This document shows, piece after piece, positions 20,457 to 29,700 of a stretch of DNA of 35,615 nucleotides. A model generated the notes under the pieces. That model had not been told where the DNA came from. It saw only the letters and a list, made by a program, of their open reading frames with translations, and made no database searches. This DNA is from Polymyxa betae. Lineage: Eukaryota > Endomyxa > Phytomyxea > Plasmodiophorida > Plasmodiophoridae. The position numbers and the translations under genes were made by a program. The stretch spans positions 1 through 35,615 of the forward strand of contig RBZT01000247.1 in assembly GCA_003693705.1 (NCBI GenBank), written 5' to 3'. The first letter of the stretch is position 1. Each line of letters starts with the position of its first letter.

Positions 20457-20542
20457 AAATAAAATAGCGTGATCGATTTTCGGGATTGATCTTGTCATGA
20501 TGTGTCTGTGTGTCTGTCTCCAATATATCATCCATTTCTACT

Positions 20543-21844
20543 ATGAACGCACCGGTTATCCAAGCTGCCGCTTCGCAGCCACGTGCGGTGGCTGCTAAAG
20601 CGCCTCGTAAAGTCGGGGTTACGACCACCGAACCTGAAGATGGTAACGACAGACGTCGTCACACCAGTATGACGGAATTTTTAGCAATGGTTACATTTAT
20701 CGAGAAGCCCGAAAATTTCGCTTTATTAGAAGGTAAAGCGGCAAAGAATAAGTCAGTAGTTTCTGGTCAGAAATTGACCAAAATGTCTGGATACAAGTTG
20801 CTGGCCGAGTTCGTTAATGCCGTTATCGAAGAACAACATCGAAAATGGACGCCACAACTTGCGAAAAGTCGTTATACTAGTTATAGGGACAAGAAGTACA
20901 AAGTTGCCAAGAAAATTTCGGCACCAGGTTCAACTGGATACGGTATTACTGAAGAAGATCGTCGTAAGAACATTACTACCATAGCTGAAAAGCTGGAGAG
21001 AATTTGTCCTTTCTACGAACGAATGGACGCTGTTTTAGGCAGCCGACAAAATGTCACACTTGCTTGTGTTGTGGAAGCCGGCGTTCCGCCAAACATTTTC
21101 CCACAGCCTCCCTCTGTTATTAACAGTGATGACGACGACGACGACGACGACGAAAGTGAGAAAGATGACGACAGTAGTGACGATGATAACGATGAAATTG
21201 GTGGACAAGAAGATGCATGTAACCGAGACGACAATGAAGTTGCAGATGATGAGATTGGTAAACCGAATGGTACCGTGGCCGGGGTCGAGATCGATAGCCA
21301 ACCAACCAAAGAAAATGACGGTAATGATTTGGACTTGCTTGATGTCGCAATCAATGACGATTCAGTGTCGTTCTGGAATCGATATGCGGTTTCCGAAGAA
21401 GATCGTTTTTTAACTGACGGGTGGCCTGATGACCAAATTCAGACGGACGGAACTCCCTGCGCTTCACAGGCTGCCAAGGATAAGCCTTCATCGAAACGAT
21501 CGCAAACGAAAAATAAGCGCAAGAGCGCTGCGAAGACAGAGATGAATGCCACACGGCTGAGTTTCCCCTCGGAGCCGACCCCGCAGATTAAGAAGGGTAA
21601 AACAGACTTTATAACGGCATGGATCGAGATGCAGAGTCAACATCTTGCTTTGGAACAGGAAAGATCTCGGCGAGATCTGGAGTTTCAGCAACGACAGGCA
21701 GAGCTCAACGCTGTGACACTGAAAAATGATCACCGGTTGGCCACTCAGATAGCCAAAGGCAACTTTATTGCTGATCTCATGAAATGCGGTCGTAGTGTCA
21801 CCGAAATCAAAGAAATGGTGAGCATGGTTTTTCATGACAGTTAA
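20543..21844 (+). CDS. Transposon B accessory DNA-binding protein, intact 433 aa
   Basis: An uninterrupted frame from the ATG at 20543. Residues ~45-170 form a conserved-looking domain: 'FLAMVTFIEKPENFALLEGK', 'VVSGQKLTKMSGYKLLAEFV', 'WTPQLAKSRYTSYRDKKYKV', 'STGYGITEEDRRKNITTIAE', 'LERICPFYERMDAVLGSRQN'. The Trp/Tyr spacing is that of a divergent Myb/trihelix-type domain, and I recall similar proteins as accessory ORFs in oomycete transposons; that is recollection, not a search. Residues ~198-235 are an Asp-rich acidic run, then a Lys/Arg-rich patch ('KRSQTKNKRKSAAK'), then a helical, probably coiled-coil end 'SQHLALEQERSRRDLEFQQR'. It converges on the transposase, 165 bp apart stop to stop. 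Unlike the transposase it shows no lesion, so it is either younger, retained or simply lucky. Confidence 0.8.
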   Translation: MNAPVIQAAASQPRAVAAKAPRKVGVTTTEPEDGNDRRRHTSMTEFLAMVTFIEKPENFALLEGKAAKNKSVVSGQKLTKMSGYKLLAEFVNAVIEEQHRKWTPQLAKSRYTSYRDKKYKVAKKISAPGSTGYGITEEDRRKNITTIAEKLERICPFYERMDAVLGSRQNVTLACVVEAGVPPNIFPQPPSVINSDDDDDDDDESEKDDDSSDDDNDEIGGQEDACNRDDNEVADDEIGKPNGTVAGVEIDSQPTKENDGNDLDLLDVAINDDSVSFWNRYAVSEEDRFLTDGWPDDQIQTDGTPCASQAAKDKPSSKRSQTKNKRKSAAKTEMNATRLSFPSEPTPQIKKGKTDFITAWIEMQSQHLALEQERSRRDLEFQQRQAELNAVTLKNDHRLATQIAKGNFIADLMKCGRSVTEIKEMVSMVFHDS

Positions 21845-21895
21845 CCACGACAGTGGCGTATATAAACATCATCACTGATCAGTGCAGAATTTCTC

Positions 21896-21969
21896 AAAGG
21901 TCTCAGGTATTTCGGTTTTTGTGATGCTTTCCAGAAGCTATCACAAAAACCGAAATACCTGATACCTTT
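21896..21969. terminator. long hairpin between convergent genes of element B
   Basis: Arms 21896-21925 and 21940-21969 pair over 30 bp with one mismatch around a 14-nt loop; the inner 22 bp (starting CAGGTATTTCGGTTTTTGTG) are perfect. It lies between the stop of the accessory gene (21844) and the stop of the transposase (22010). It could act as a bidirectional 3'-end/termination structure, or be a tiny foldback insertion; no target duplication was found. Confidence 0.55.
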
Positions 21970-22009
21970 AAATCATCTGTCTCTTATGCCCATATCTATA
22001 TTGGATAAA

Positions 22010-23120
22010 TTAAACAAAATCCCAGTACTGCAGTACTTTCTGTTGAATAGATCGTCTCCAATCCGAGATAGCTCCATTGCTGTGCGTTCCGTAATCTTCG
22101 TTGTCACATGATTCTTCTGAAATTATTCCCTGCACCTCTCGGTTGTCCATGTCATCGGCAGGAATTTGAAGAGCTGTAACCATATGATGCAATGCACAAC
22201 AGGCCAGAATCCAGTCACACGCCTTGTTGACATGAATGGGCTTGTTGATCGAAACTGGAAGCCCTCGAAGGGACTGCCAGCGAGCTTTTAAGATGCCGTT
22301 ACCGTGTTCTGAGACAGCACGCCCGCTAGACAAGCGTCTATTAAACTCCTGATTTTCAGGAATTGAGGCAGCGGGCTGCCGGTACGGCACCACAATGAAT
22401 CGCGTCATGCGAAAGCCGGAATCTCTAAATTGATACTGACCTGGTGAGGAAAACCGCTCTGGGTTCTTATGAACGTTTGTTGATTCCTAGATGGTTGAAT
22501 CATGCACTGATCCAGGCCAACCAGCTATCGCATACCGGATACGACGATTATGATCGAACGTCAACAGTACGTTCATTGAATAGCGGCATTTGCGGTTGTA
22601 ATACACTTCGCCATCTAAGCCAGGTTTTTGGTGGAGAACCACATGTGTTCCATCAATCGATAGAATGCACCCTTCGAACCCGTAATGGCGGTGATTGTAA
22701 GAGCTTAGAGATCTACGTTCCAAATCATCTGGCCATGAATGTAGGAATGCTGGAGAGAGAGCAAGGCAACCAGAATGAGGTCAGTATACTTTACAACACT
22801 GCCGTATCCAACTCCTTTGGAACGAGCCACCATTCCAATTGCGGAGCCGTTTCCGTAATGTCCCAAACGATGAAGCGCACACGCCAGCTGAATCCAAACC
22901 GCTCGCTGGGGATGGGCAGATTCATTTTGGAATACAGGATGTCCTTTGAATATGCACGTTAAATAATCTATCTAGCTAACGTAGTCGCTTTCTTGCGGAA
23001 TTTACCTTCAATTTGCTTTAATCTGTAGCAGAACGTTTCCTGGCTGACCCTAACTTCTTGTTTAAATTCTTCTACTGCTAAGTTTGGCACAGTTGCAATG
23101 CGCCAAGATTCTTGGCTAAT
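22010..23120 (-). pseudogene. DDE transposase of element B, frameshifted
   Basis: From about 23120 the minus strand reads 'ISQESWRIATVPNLAVEEFK' and 'VSQETFCYRLKQIEGKF' (N-terminal helical part), then after stops 'AHPQRAVWIQLACALHRLGH' and 'SKGVGYGSVVKYTDLILVAL'. After a frameshift near 22738 follows 'FEGCILSIDGTHVVLHQKPG' (first Asp, codon at 22654) and 'YAIAGWPGSVHDST' (second Asp, 22501). A shift near 22440 precedes 'FRDSGFRMTRFIVVPYRQPA' and 'GRAVSEHGNGILKARWQSLR' (Glu, 22309). Order and spacing fit DDE_Tnp_4/Harbinger-like nucleases. The end is at 22010. All three catalytic residues remain, but at least two frameshifts and stop codons inactivate it. A large plus-strand frame over the same bases is its shadow. 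Confidence 0.82.
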
Positions 23121-23338
23121 AACCGCCGAGGATTGATGTTCCGATGTTGATTGAGGATGATTTTTAACTCGACGAGCTGGTTAATTGAACTCTGGACCTT
23201 ATCGGCCCTGGCACGGCAGCTAAAGCGAAGACTGGAGTGCTCGATAGCAAGGAGGCGAATGATTTGGTCAATATCTCGTAGTAAATGAGCTCTTGCCGAG
23301 TAACGAACCATTTTAATTTTGATAACCCCGCCAAGAGA

Positions 23339-23454
23339 AACGATTCTCCCGCACCTTTCTGGACCCCCGGAGAATCGATTCTCCCGCACCTTTCTGGACC
23401 ACCGGAGAATCGATTCTCCCGCACCTTTCTGGACCCCCGGAGAATCGATTCTCC
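23339..23454. repeat. right palindrome array of element B, 35-bp tandem repeat
   Basis: Three tandem units of 35 bp (23351-23385, 23386-23420, 23421-23454, the last one base shorter) each made of GCACCTTTCTGGACC(C/A) plus CCGGAGAATCGATTCTCC, preceded by a half palindrome at 23339-23350. The palindromes lie at 23369-23384, 23404-23419 and 23439-23454. The array is flanked on both sides by TTAATTTTGATA(A)CCCC (about 23312-23327 and 23457-23472). Confidence 0.9.
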
Positions 23455-23477
23455 GCTTAATTTTGATACCCCTACTG

Positions 23478-24400
23478 CAGGCCTCATTAATTTTGGTAAT
23501 CTATTAATAGTTACCAGAATTATAGAAAATAAGGTCTGAAAATTTACCAAAAATAAAAAAAATATTTTTGTTGATTTTTTTCTCGGACTGCTTTGTTTGC
23601 CGAGAGGATGCCGAGTAGCTGTCTACCTGGCTTTTTTTGCAGGAAACAAAGTTTGATAACGAGTCTGTTGGAGATTGGACAATATCATATGAATCTATCA
23701 CCGGCTTCTTGGATGACCAAGGACTGTGGATTCATGACATAGTCGAAACTTTGTCTGAAGACAACCAGCTGTTGGAGAAACGAGAGGTTGGACAATTAAT
23801 CGCTGGGTTCGTAGATGGCGTCAGTCGTATTTGCAGGATGCGGGACCCCGGAAATCGCCCGATCGAAGATGACTTCCCTTCGTTATTTCCAAGTTTCTTG
23901 TTCAAGTTACGGGGCAGAGATTTCGGTCCGCTGCTCGTGAGATACCGAGAACGCTTCGCGACGGTTTTACATCGAATCTCCTCTGAGCAAACGGAATTGT
24001 TTAAGGCTTACGAAAATGACACTGCATTGCAACAGGCAATTCAGCAGTGTGGCGACGGTGATTCGTTCGAGAAACACTGGAATATTAACGCTCTTGATGG
24101 ACGATTCTCGACACTTCGGTCGTTTGCCGGGCCTTGTTTACAGTGTTTCCGAATACTTCTTCTGTCGAATCCGACCTTTCCGTCTTGGGATGGGAGAAGA
24201 ATGAGAATCGAGAGTCATTATCAGACATCTCACTAGAAGGCGTTTTGCATGCTAAGCAGTTTGATCAGCTCCAACAGCTGAAATAAACGGTTTTCGGCTT
24301 CTTCGTGTTGCTTAGATAGCAAAATCTTGATCATTACAGAAATAACCAAAATTAGCTTATTTTTATTAAATTTGGTAAATACCAAAATTAAGGAGGCCTG
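23478..24400. mobile_element. hAT element, 923 bp, 8-bp target duplication
   Basis: Ends CAGGCCTCATTAATTTTGGT (from 23478) and the reverse complement of 24381-24400 match except for one base. CCCTACTG lies directly outside on both sides (23470-23477 and 24401-24408), the 8-bp duplication diagnostic of hAT. The interior codes for the C-terminal half of a hAT transposase. The insertion point overlaps the outer edge of element B. Confidence 0.88.
23637..24286 (+). pseudogene. hAT transposase C-terminal half, frameshifted
   Basis: Starting about 23637, the frame reads 'GQLIAGFVDGVSRICRMRDP', 'LFPSFLFKLRGRDFGPLL' and 'LFKAYENDTALQQAIQQC', the region before the dimerisation domain in hAT transposases of protists. 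After about 24130 two frame changes lead to 'VFPNTSSVESDLSVLGWEKN' and 'SLSDISLEGVLHAKQ', the hATC dimerisation block, ending at a stop at 24284-24286. The N-terminal BED finger and the catalytic Asp residues are absent, so this is a deletion derivative that cannot transpose alone but might once have encoded a truncated dimerisation partner. Confidence 0.8.
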
Positions 24401-24408
24401 CCCTACTG

Positions 24409-25456
24409 TATTTCTCGAATCTAATTTTATTATGAGAGCCTGGTTCAAGTAGAAAATGCGTGAGCCGCAATTCTTTTTCCAGCCAATCAGCTTTCGTCTC
24501 CCGGAGAGTGCCGCAATTCCGATGCGCAATTCCGGAATCCACCCTCAGAGGGTGCATTCCGAGGCGCTACCGCTATTCTTTGCACATGCTGCCTCATCAT
24601 GCGTCTATCTGAGCAGCAGCTAGCAGCTCTTCTGTCTCAACATAGTCCACGAATCTCGCCTTCAATAAAGCCTCTACTATTTCGTTGCTCCAGCGAAAAT
24701 CGCCTCGAGGTTCCCTACCACTTTTTTGGCGTCTATGTTACGACCGACAAAGTAGCAGCAGCGGAGGCGCCGTCAACCTCAGTCATTCCAGCAGCTGTTG
24801 TCAGGTCTAGAGCTGCCATTAATGGCCAGAACGGCGCAGCCTTTGGCCGGTGCGCGCAGCCTTCAACGCGGCCTTCACAAATTGCGGGACCGTAATTTCT
24901 CGACCCGCTACTTGCAGCCAGATTTCTTTTATTCACGCTATAGGCTATTCTTTGGCGCAATTTTTCTACTTGAACCAGCCTCTGAGCAATTACGACGAAT
25001 TTGAATTCCAGTTTCTGAATCAGATTGTTTCGTTCATTTCGGTCGACAGAATAAACTCGCTCCCAAGTTTCGTTAGGGAAAGAGTTTTGCTCACTCTTAG
25101 CCCTTTCGATCTTCTTCCATCTGCTAGCAAGGCCGTCATCGTAGATTGAAGACAGCCAACAGCAACCCGGGCAATGGCAGCATCATCGTCCGAATCAGTT
25201 GATGATATCATCTACTTTTTTGAAGAGGGCTATCTCCTTTTTGCGTTCCGGATGGAACTGCGTTTTATCTACTTATTGAGAAAGGAGGCAGGCGACCTCC
25301 TGAAATTATAAGGAGACGGAAAATGCGCTCCGCAGTCAAGGCTATCCAATAAGGAGACGACCAAAAAGTAGACAATACGCACTCTCAGCCAGGCTCTAGG
25401 CGTCCAATTAGCGATAGGACTTCCCCTCGAACTTTCTGGTTTTAGAAATCGAAATA
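24409..25456. other. no confident gene; contains a dispersed inverted repeat
   Basis: CTGGTTCAAGTAGAAAA at 24440-24456 is mirrored exactly at 24962-24978, enclosing ~500 bp of GC-richer DNA with only short frames. This may be an old MITE, but no target duplication was found at its edges. 25000-25456 has short frames without recognisable domains; the minus frame at 25211-25020 is small and acidic. Confidence 0.45.
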
Positions 25457-25630
25457 CCGTTGACTCTCTCATAATTGATAGGGTCGGGAGAAAGGGAAAT
25501 TATCAACTATGAGAGAATATCAAATATTCCAATAAACGGTATGCTCATACAAAATGCTCGGGAGAACAAAAAAATATTACATGTGCGAGAGTATCAGTTA
25601 TGAGAGAACCAGTTATGCGAGAGTCAACGG
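25457..25630. mobile_element. 174-bp pogo-type MITE
   Basis: Arms CCGTTGACTCTCTCATAATT (25457-25476) and the reverse complement of 25611-25630 (CCGTTGACTCTCGCATAACT) differ at two positions; TA flanks both sides (25455-25456, 25631-25632). Internal copies of the TATGAGAGA unit repeat the arm. TA duplication and CTCTCGCATAACTG-type arms are typical of pogo/Tc1-type MITEs. Confidence 0.85.
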
Positions 25631-25981
25631 TATACTGTCCAGCAACTGAGGCACCAGATTGACATAGTCGCTAACGTTAAGGCGACATCACGCCTTTGCA
25701 ACACCCCAAAACCTTTCAATGTGATCGAATTCGCAGTGGTGTGTTTGGGATAGAATTCAACCACCTTCAGTCTGTGTCAATTGAAAAAATTGTTACATGT
25801 AACATTACTTATTGACCAAGAAAGCACTGGATGAGTGATAGGTTTACTCGGTTCATGAGTGGCGGAAATACTTCGTGAGAGGATTCTGAAATCGATGAAT
25901 CTTCCCAGTCGTTGCCCAGGGGTCCCAATTAGCGGCTTGTACACCGGCTGTGTGAGTCATCCTACCCTGACGCCGACCAGA

Positions 25982-26273
25982 CCAGCAGACCTTATATCGC
26001 GGCACGTCAGCGACAGTGGCTGTTCTCATCCAGCGGTTCTATTGGTCTTCGATGCGAGTCGACGCCGCTGATTTCGTCCGTCTCTGTTTAACTTGTGTTC
26101 CTGTCAAGGCCGGCGACGTTGTCCCCCGTCCTTTTGGCGCTACCGCCAACCCAACTCAAGCTAACGAGATTTTGGATTTCGACTATCTCTACATTGGCCC
26201 CTCCAGGTCCGACTACAAACAACTGCTTGTCGTACGAAATCGCCTTTCCGGTTATGTTGATATTGTGTCAATA
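25982..26273 (+). pseudogene. Ty3-type integrase fragment
   Basis: The plus strand reads 'LIQRFYWSSMRVDAADFVRL' then 'CLTCVPVKAGDVVPRPFGA' and 'NEILDFDYLYIGPS', followed by 'QLLVVRNRLSGYVDIVS'. These are the HHCC zinc-binding region (C-x2-C visible; the first His is replaced by Tyr in 'LYRG'), the pre-catalytic link and the first catalytic Asp (DFDYLYIG) of chromovirus/oomycete-like Ty3 integrase. The coding sequence stops at 26273 where the DDE-YqaJ element begins. A short plus frame at 25859-26071 just upstream adds no recognisable domain. The second catalytic Asp and the Glu are not present on either side. Confidence 0.8.
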
Positions 26274-26420
26274 AGGGGTATCAAACATGCGCTTTCGGTA
26301 GCTTTTAACGTCTGCTTTTAAAGGGTCTTAAAAGTGCTTTTAACTTTGCTATTGATGCTATAAGTCAATGAAAAATAGGTATTTTTCCGAAATTGTTTCG
26401 CAAGTTTGCGTGGCCTCCAC

Positions 26421-26692
26421 TTTAAAAGCGCTTTTAAATTTTAAAAGCATCTCCCCCCGTACTCCGTGGAGTATAGGATAAGATGGAAGGATAGAAAGTG
26501 AAATGTATTTTGCTGGGAACCGACGGGTTAACTCTTAAATTTTATTATAAAAGGTCAATAGAATGGAAGATTTCCAACCTAAATCTGTAAGGAATAGGAT
26601 TGGCAAACATTTTTCGCTTCTCTGCTCGGCACGGAATGTGAGCTAAAAAATTGCGATGGTCGGAATTTTTTATCCTACCTGATAGGATAAAA
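26421..26692. repeat. left subterminal palindromes of the 4.2-kb element
   Basis: TTTAAAAGCGCTTTTAAA at 26421-26438 and TTTTATCCTA/TAGGATAAAA arms around a 5-nt loop at 26668-26692. Related half-sites (CTTTTAAAGG, CTTAAAAGTGCTTTTAA) lie between the terminus and 26340. Confidence 0.85.
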
Positions 26693-26791
26693 ATTGTAGG
26701 TTAGCAGTCCAATTTATCGAGTTTTATCCTTCATCATAGGCCAGAAACAAACAGGATTTATTATATTGAAACATAGGCAGAAGCCTGAACT

Positions 26792-29700
26792 TCAGGTACG
26801 ACGTCGAGTCGATCGACTTCGGGCGGGAGTAACGATTGCATTGCTTTGAGAGCGACTTAAAGGGCCCTCATCTGCAGTTCTCTTTCGAGAAGGTGGTGCT
26901 GGACGATTAGAATGCCCTCTGGCAACTACAAGATCCGTTGACGTAGCACAAGGACTATTCAGAGCGCTAGCTGTGTGCCATTGATCAAAGCAGCTCTGTT
27001 GCTGAGTGCTGCCGGTAACGAATCGTTCAACTTTGCAAAGAGGCACTTCACAAATAGCACAGCTAAACTTCGTTTTGAAACCTAACCGTGCGTGCTTTGG
27101 ATCGTTATGCGTTTTTGAGCGACAGCACCAAACGCAGCTTTTCTGTTTTTCGTTCAGCACAGCAACGTGACCTAGATTACCGTTTTTTCGCTTCCTGGCC
27201 ATGTCTTCGTTGGAGAAAAAGATGGTTCGTTTGTTGTATGTGACTGTCGAGCTACGGTAGTGATCACCGACCCCAATTCATTGGTCGGCTGTGGAATCTG
27301 TGTGTTGTCATCACTTGTGGTACCGTTGAATGGATGCTCTACGACAACGAGCTTTTGAAGGTCTGTTGACGCGTCCCGACAAAAGTCTGAGAAACGGCTT
27401 AGTGAAGATTTGTACTTCTGAAAGTCGCGAAAAGTGTGACACCGAGTAGGATTCGTCAGAAACTCAAAGGACTAAACAGTATCAGAATCGTAAGAGCATC
27501 GAACGTATGATTGTCGTACCTGCAGCAAAAGAAGCGATTGGTGGGCATTATAAACCAACGTCATCAGCAAACGAAGCCAGATGGCTGCTACAGGATTTAA
27601 GCAGTAATGCACTGATTTACAGTTTTTCAACACTCGGCTGTAGACATTAACACCACCTTTGATCTTGTTCCAGAGAGCTACGAGAAAAGGAACAATGTTT
27701 TCCTGGAGGAAGAGGCCTGCAACGCGTCTCAATCAATTTTACTACTGCTCTCCACAGCGCTAACTTGCACTCAAGAGTCTGGGAATCTGTACAAAATCCT
27801 AATTCTGATTCAGAGAATGCTGGAACAGGAATTTGCGGGTTATACACCCAATAAAGATATTTCTGTTAAATAAACGTGACAGCTTGCTGATATTTCGCTC
27901 TTAATTCCAAACAACCTCGAATATGAACCACTCAAATGATGGCAGAAAGCGTTGCAGTTACGAAAAAAGCGTCATCAAGATCGCTACAACACATATCATG
28001 AACTAGCTGAGCACGATAGAAATTTTTCGGTATCGATTTTTTAAATGTGACGGGATCCTGAACAATGTCTATAAATTGAAAATTTCCGAACCTGATCATA
28101 ATTGCTCTGTCGTGCTCTTCAGATCGATCTCGTCTAGTGAGTGTTTTGAATTCAACACAGGCCAAAAAAGATTCACTCTCAGATTCAGCGAAACAAATTG
28201 CATCTGGAGAGAAAGCGGCAGCTGGTTGGCCTTTACGATGAAGCAGACCATATTCTTTCACTGATCGGATTTTATAGCCAGAATTGCCTTCAATGAAAGG
28301 CCGAAACCATTTGAGAATTTTTGATTCATTCATAGATCCCAATTTCATTGCAGTTGTTTTCAAAGGACTCATAAAAAAACATTTCAAGAGACAAGCCTCT
28401 ACTGACTGAGCTTCGCCTTCCCCTTCACTATCATCCAGTATTCGTTTGATCAAAGCTGATTTGTTACCGCCGACCCTCAAACCTTTTGCTTTACAGATCT
28501 CTTTCAGATCCGCCACAGAAAGAATTTTTAGCTCGTCTTCAGAATACACGCGATCAGCGGTGGGGGTCTCACTCTGGCTGGCTATACTTGGAAGAACGGA
28601 GAGACATACTTGACCAATAGACAGTCAAATATTTGTGTAAAAACAGAAAACTCGCTTGCACGAGGGTCGACGTCTCCAGCTCGCAACATTGTCTGTGCTA
28701 TCGAGTTAAAAACAGCCCAAGCTGCAGTTCCAGTAATCCTGCCGTATCGAAGTAGAAACCACTCTGGAGTACGCTGCTCGTACGTCAGCTGTTCAACGTT
28801 TCCGGGTTCAAAACGCAGAAGGTGCTCGTCGTCAGTCGGAGAAGTGGCAGTATCGTTGCCCGATCGCGAGACGAACGCCCATTTGCCAGGCCCAGCCAAT
28901 GGCAACGTTGTGTGTGCTAAAATCGTTCGTCCTAAACCAGTCCGATGGGCCAACGCAAAATGACGCTGCGATGCTCCAGCCAGCCCGGATGGAGCCCGTT
29001 GCATCCAAAACGCGCATCGAGCCCCTTCCTCGGAAATGAGTCGCTGAGACGAATTGGCATGGCTGCCATAGGTAAACGGAAACGACGCCATTTTCTTTGC
29101 TGTTCCAACAACATCAGCACCGATCTCTAACAGTCGCGTTATCACTTCGCCTTGGGTTCCACCGTATCCTCTATCAAAAGCGACTAGGTTTGGAATTTCC
29201 ACCTGTGATTGAATAGATGCCCCCGATATCGAACTAAGCAGAATATTGACACAGTCTAAAACTGATTCGCCACGAGCCCCCACATGGCCACCTAAATATA
29301 GCCCAGTACATAAAAAAACAATGCTGTGATGTATAGCGCCCATGCCCTTAGTAGGGTTGTTAATATGTGAAAATCCCATAGAGTCAACCTTTCTAGATCG
29401 AAGCCGAAGCAGGTCGTCGTCCATGGAAAGAATAGAGAAACGTTCAACAAAACCGTTTTCGGCTGAAATTCGCCGAACTAGATGCAAAGCCGCTGCAATG
29501 TCTCTATCATGCTTCAGTGGAGCAGTCCAAGTAGATGATGAGATGTCGTTTGAGGCAGAACGGTTTTGACCAAGAGCACGAAGAATCTGGTTTGTGTAAT
29601 TCCTACTGTCTGGCTAGGATAGAAACCGACGTTGGCTGGATCGAAAAAACGACCAGGCGAGCAGCAATAAAAGGATAAAAGCAATTCGACCTTGACGAAC

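Larger units (their letters stand above)
20341..23473. mobile_element. Harbinger-like transposon B with palindrome-array ends
   Basis: About 3.1 kb containing a plus-strand accessory gene (20543-21844) and a convergent minus-strand DDE transposase (23120-22010), bounded on both sides by arrays of the palindrome GGAGAATCGATTCTCC (two copies plus a half on the left, three tandem copies plus a half on the right). The right terminus reads, inward, AGGGGTATCAAAATTAAGCG from 23473; at the left the best match is CATCAAAATTAG around 20346, so the left end is degenerate and its exact position and target duplication are not resolved. The hAT element at 23478 inserted just outside the right end. Confidence 0.7.

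Noticed and set aside
21013-21413. Several frames rich in Ser, His or Thr on both strands
   Set aside because: They are shadows of the GAC/GAT-rich acidic run of the accessory protein.
22425-22440. Possible 16-nt intron in the element B transposase
   Set aside because: Length is far below other introns and the reading frame is better explained by a small indel.
22444-22962. 172-aa plus-strand frame
   Set aside because: It is antisense to the recognisable DDE transposase motifs and has no domain of its own.
23339-23454. Regular 35-bp repeats resembling a short CRISPR array
   Set aside because: The units are tandem with no unique spacers, lie in a eukaryotic transposon end and match the palindromes at the other end of the same element.
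24440-24456. GGTTCAAGTAG as a tRNA B-box or SINE promoter
   Set aside because: No matching A-box at the right distance and no cloverleaf; the motif is half of an inverted repeat.
24599-25149. Overlapping short frames of 60-100 codons on both strands
   Set aside because: No domain, no consistent splice structure, and they lie within a repeat-bounded region.
26016-26321. Integrase fragment continuing on the far side of the 4.2-kb element
   Set aside because: The sequence after 30484 does not encode the rest of an integrase, so the element did not simply split an intact gene; an earlier rearrangement is needed.
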